From assembly GCA_013396995.1 (NCBI GenBank), contig VWZP01002400.1:868001-932000 (forward strand): a DNA stretch of 64,000 nt, written 5' to 3'. A model generated the notes under the pieces. The model did not search any database, had not been told where the DNA came from, and was given only the letters and a program-made list of their open reading frames with translations. The translations under genes were made by a program, and so were the position numbers. Shown here in pieces: positions 62,561 to 64,000 of this stretch; position 1 is the first letter of the stretch, and each line of letters starts with the position of its first letter. Origin of the DNA: Dicaeum eximium (Eukaryota > Chordata > Aves > Passeriformes > Dicaeidae).

Positions 62561-63371
62561 TCTTTACTTTATATTTTTGTATTCAAAGAGAGACTCCCAG
62601 GAAAGTCACAGTTGATTATAATAATAGTTATCAAGATTTATTTTTTGTTTATTTTATTTTAATCAGCTTTAGCATAATACCTATTTACATTTTTATACTT
62701 ACACAGATGGTTATTTTATATCTAAATAGAAATTGAAGCTTTTGATTCTTTAGATTCCTAGTTTCATAATGATATGTGTTCCTACATCAGAAATTGACCC
62801 TACTTACCTCACTTTTATTATGAAGCCTTGGGTGATTTTACTTACAGATGTATGAAATATTCTCTGTCCCTGGGAGTATCCAACCCTTGTGAAAGATCTT
62901 GCTGTAGCTCATGAAAGACTATTACCTATAAAAATCATATTATGGGCTGTAAAGAAGTATAACTTGAAGAAATATGAAATAGACTGTGAAACTTTAATTA
63001 CATATAATCTGTCGGACATAGGCTGACAAAGACCAAGCTTTATTAATAATTTGTGGATGAAAACCACCAAGGAACCTGAATAGAAATATGGACTCCTAAA
63101 CTCATGACTGTAGGTATAGAGGGGATTCCAGGGCAGAGAATTATAAGCTTGTAGTGAGGATAACCCTTTTAGTTTAGTTTATTTTGGGTTGTTTTTTAGT
63201 TTGGGTTTGTTTGGGTTTTTTGTTTGTTTGAATGAGATTTGTTTTGGATTCTGAGGATACATCTATGCTCAGTTTCCCTAGAATTATGTCTCTGCTTTGT
63301 ACTGGTGTCAGTGATTCAGCTGTGTCTGCAATGAGCTGATGCTGAAAGATGCACCAGGAGTGTTTGGTTTT
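62561..63371. other. A/T-rich non-coding stretch, no gene seen
   Basis: No credible frame. Ends in a T- and G-rich tract (63164-63236) made of TTTG, TTTGGG and TTTTTT units that abuts the CR1 copy region. Telomere-like at first sight, but not regular TTAGGG. Confidence 0.5.
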
Positions 63372-63658
63372 GTGGGCCAGGCTCTGCTCCGTGGTGCTGG
63401 GCAGTGGGACAGGAGGAATGGGCAGGAACTGATGCACAGGGAGTTCCAGCTGAACACAAGTAAGAACTTCTTTACTGTGTAAAAGAACAGGTTGCTCAGA
63501 GGGGGTGTGGAGTCTCCCTCACTGCAGAGGTCCCAGAACCCTCTGGCTGCAGTCCTGTGCTGTGTGCTCTGGGATGTCCCTGCTTGAGCAGGAGGTGGGA
63601 CCGGGCAATCCACTGTGCTCCCTTCCAGCCTGCCCCGTTCTGTGATCCTGGATCTATG
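63372..63658 (+). repeat. CR1 LINE, longest copy in the window
   Basis: About 290 bases follow the CR1 3' end closely. In order: 'ccaggctctgctccgtggtgctgggc', 'gggcaggaactgatgcacagg', 'agaacttctttactgtg', 'tgtggagtctccctcactgcag', 'gtccctgcttgagcaggaggtggg' in outline, 'cccttccagcc' and 'ttctgtgatcctgg'. It lies within the 3' end of the LINE and is 5'-truncated. A 181-codon minus-strand frame (63308-63853) runs across it and is therefore not evidence for a gene. Confidence 0.92.
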
Positions 63659-64000
63659 TTGGTGTTTCTCTTGAGGTAGCTGTGTACCTAGACAAGGATC
63701 CATATTTATGATATATAAACAATAAAAACATACTGTAATTAGTGGCAGTATTATGAAATAAATTTTTAAAAAACAGGTTTTTTTTTCTTCAGACATGATA
63801 ATTACTGGAATTAATCCTGAGATTTGATTATATTTTCTTACCCTGATTAACACTCTAGTTATACTAAGCTGAACTGTTTTACCTACCTACCTCCCTAATT
63901 TATCAGGTTGCACAACCACTAATGGAAGAGTGGTTGAATTTGAGAGATGATAGAATTACTCAGCTACTTACAAGGCTGTTTGCAGTGGTTGCAAGGTTTT
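63659..64000. other. A/T-rich end of window, no gene seen
   Basis: Plain A/T-rich sequence with three ACCT units (63881-63892). No repeat family or gene signal was seen before the window ends. Confidence 0.5.

Noticed and set aside
63164..63236. TTTGGG-rich tract as interstitial telomere repeat
   Set aside because: Units are irregular TTTG and TTTGGG. The vertebrate TTAGGG unit is absent.
63308..63853. 181-codon minus-strand open frame, the longest in the window
   Set aside because: It runs antisense across a clear CR1 LINE copy (63372-63658). Its openness comes from that repeat and it has no domain.
1..64000. CRISPR array, operon, prophage or tRNA/rRNA gene
   Set aside because: No regularly spaced direct repeats, no clusters of long same-strand frames, and no tRNA B-box or rRNA core sequence was seen. 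The composition and repeats are those of a vertebrate.

Overview
The window looks like non-coding DNA from a bird genome. The sequence is A/T-rich and depleted in CpG outside a few islands. It carries several fragments of CR1 LINEs with the tail typical of birds (a purine-rich 'ggtcccttccaacc' stretch followed by 'ttctgtgat'). It also carries old amniote MIR copies and one degenerate ERVL-type LTR of a kind common in songbirds. A passerine is likely, but this rests on recognising repeat families by eye, not on a search. One ambiguous base (N at 23937), next to a 24-base A run, shows that this is a genome assembly.

I could not support any protein-coding gene, RNA gene, CRISPR array or bacterial-style operon. 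The longest open frames (181, 169, 147, 144 and 140 codons) have biased composition and no recognisable domain. Several fall on repeats: the 181-codon minus-strand frame at 63308-63853 overlaps a CR1 copy, and the frames at 48522-48863 and 49893-50402 overlap MIR sequence. The window is best read as a gene desert or one very long intron.

Layout: 1-8265 is ordinary A/T-rich DNA with short hairpins (2615-2658, 6752-6776). A CpG cluster lies at 8266-8665. A MIR copy is at 9045-9168 and a weak CR1 trace at 10545-10640. The most distinctive part is 12400-14640, a stretch richer in G, C and CpG. It holds two canonical G-quadruplex motifs side by side on the minus strand (14023-14053 and 14081-14101), followed by a block with homeodomain, MEIS-like and EBF-like sites and a 12-bp palindrome (14280-14620). 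This is my best candidate for a developmental enhancer or distal promoter. From 14640 to 31900 the sequence is mostly plain, with old repeats at 16320-16440, 21371-21455 and 24520-24665 and a solo LTR at about 26795-27150. From 31900 to the end, several A/T-rich blocks combine homeodomain and POU octamer sites without looking like repeats (31900-32270, 34080-34600, 44560-44840, 47020-47240, 51070-51430, 62090-62560). They resemble vertebrate conserved non-coding elements, but conservation cannot be tested from one sequence. CR1 tails occur at 38358-38456, 52250-52327, 52432-52490 and 63372-63658.

Several perfect short palindromes and hairpins stand out (29471-29486, 34149-34164, 45717-45788, 55500-55515, 56022-56061). 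The 72-base nested hairpin at 45717-45788 and the 40-base dyad at 56022-56061 are the most striking secondary structures. I found no convincing new biological system; the candidates are regulatory or structural DNA.
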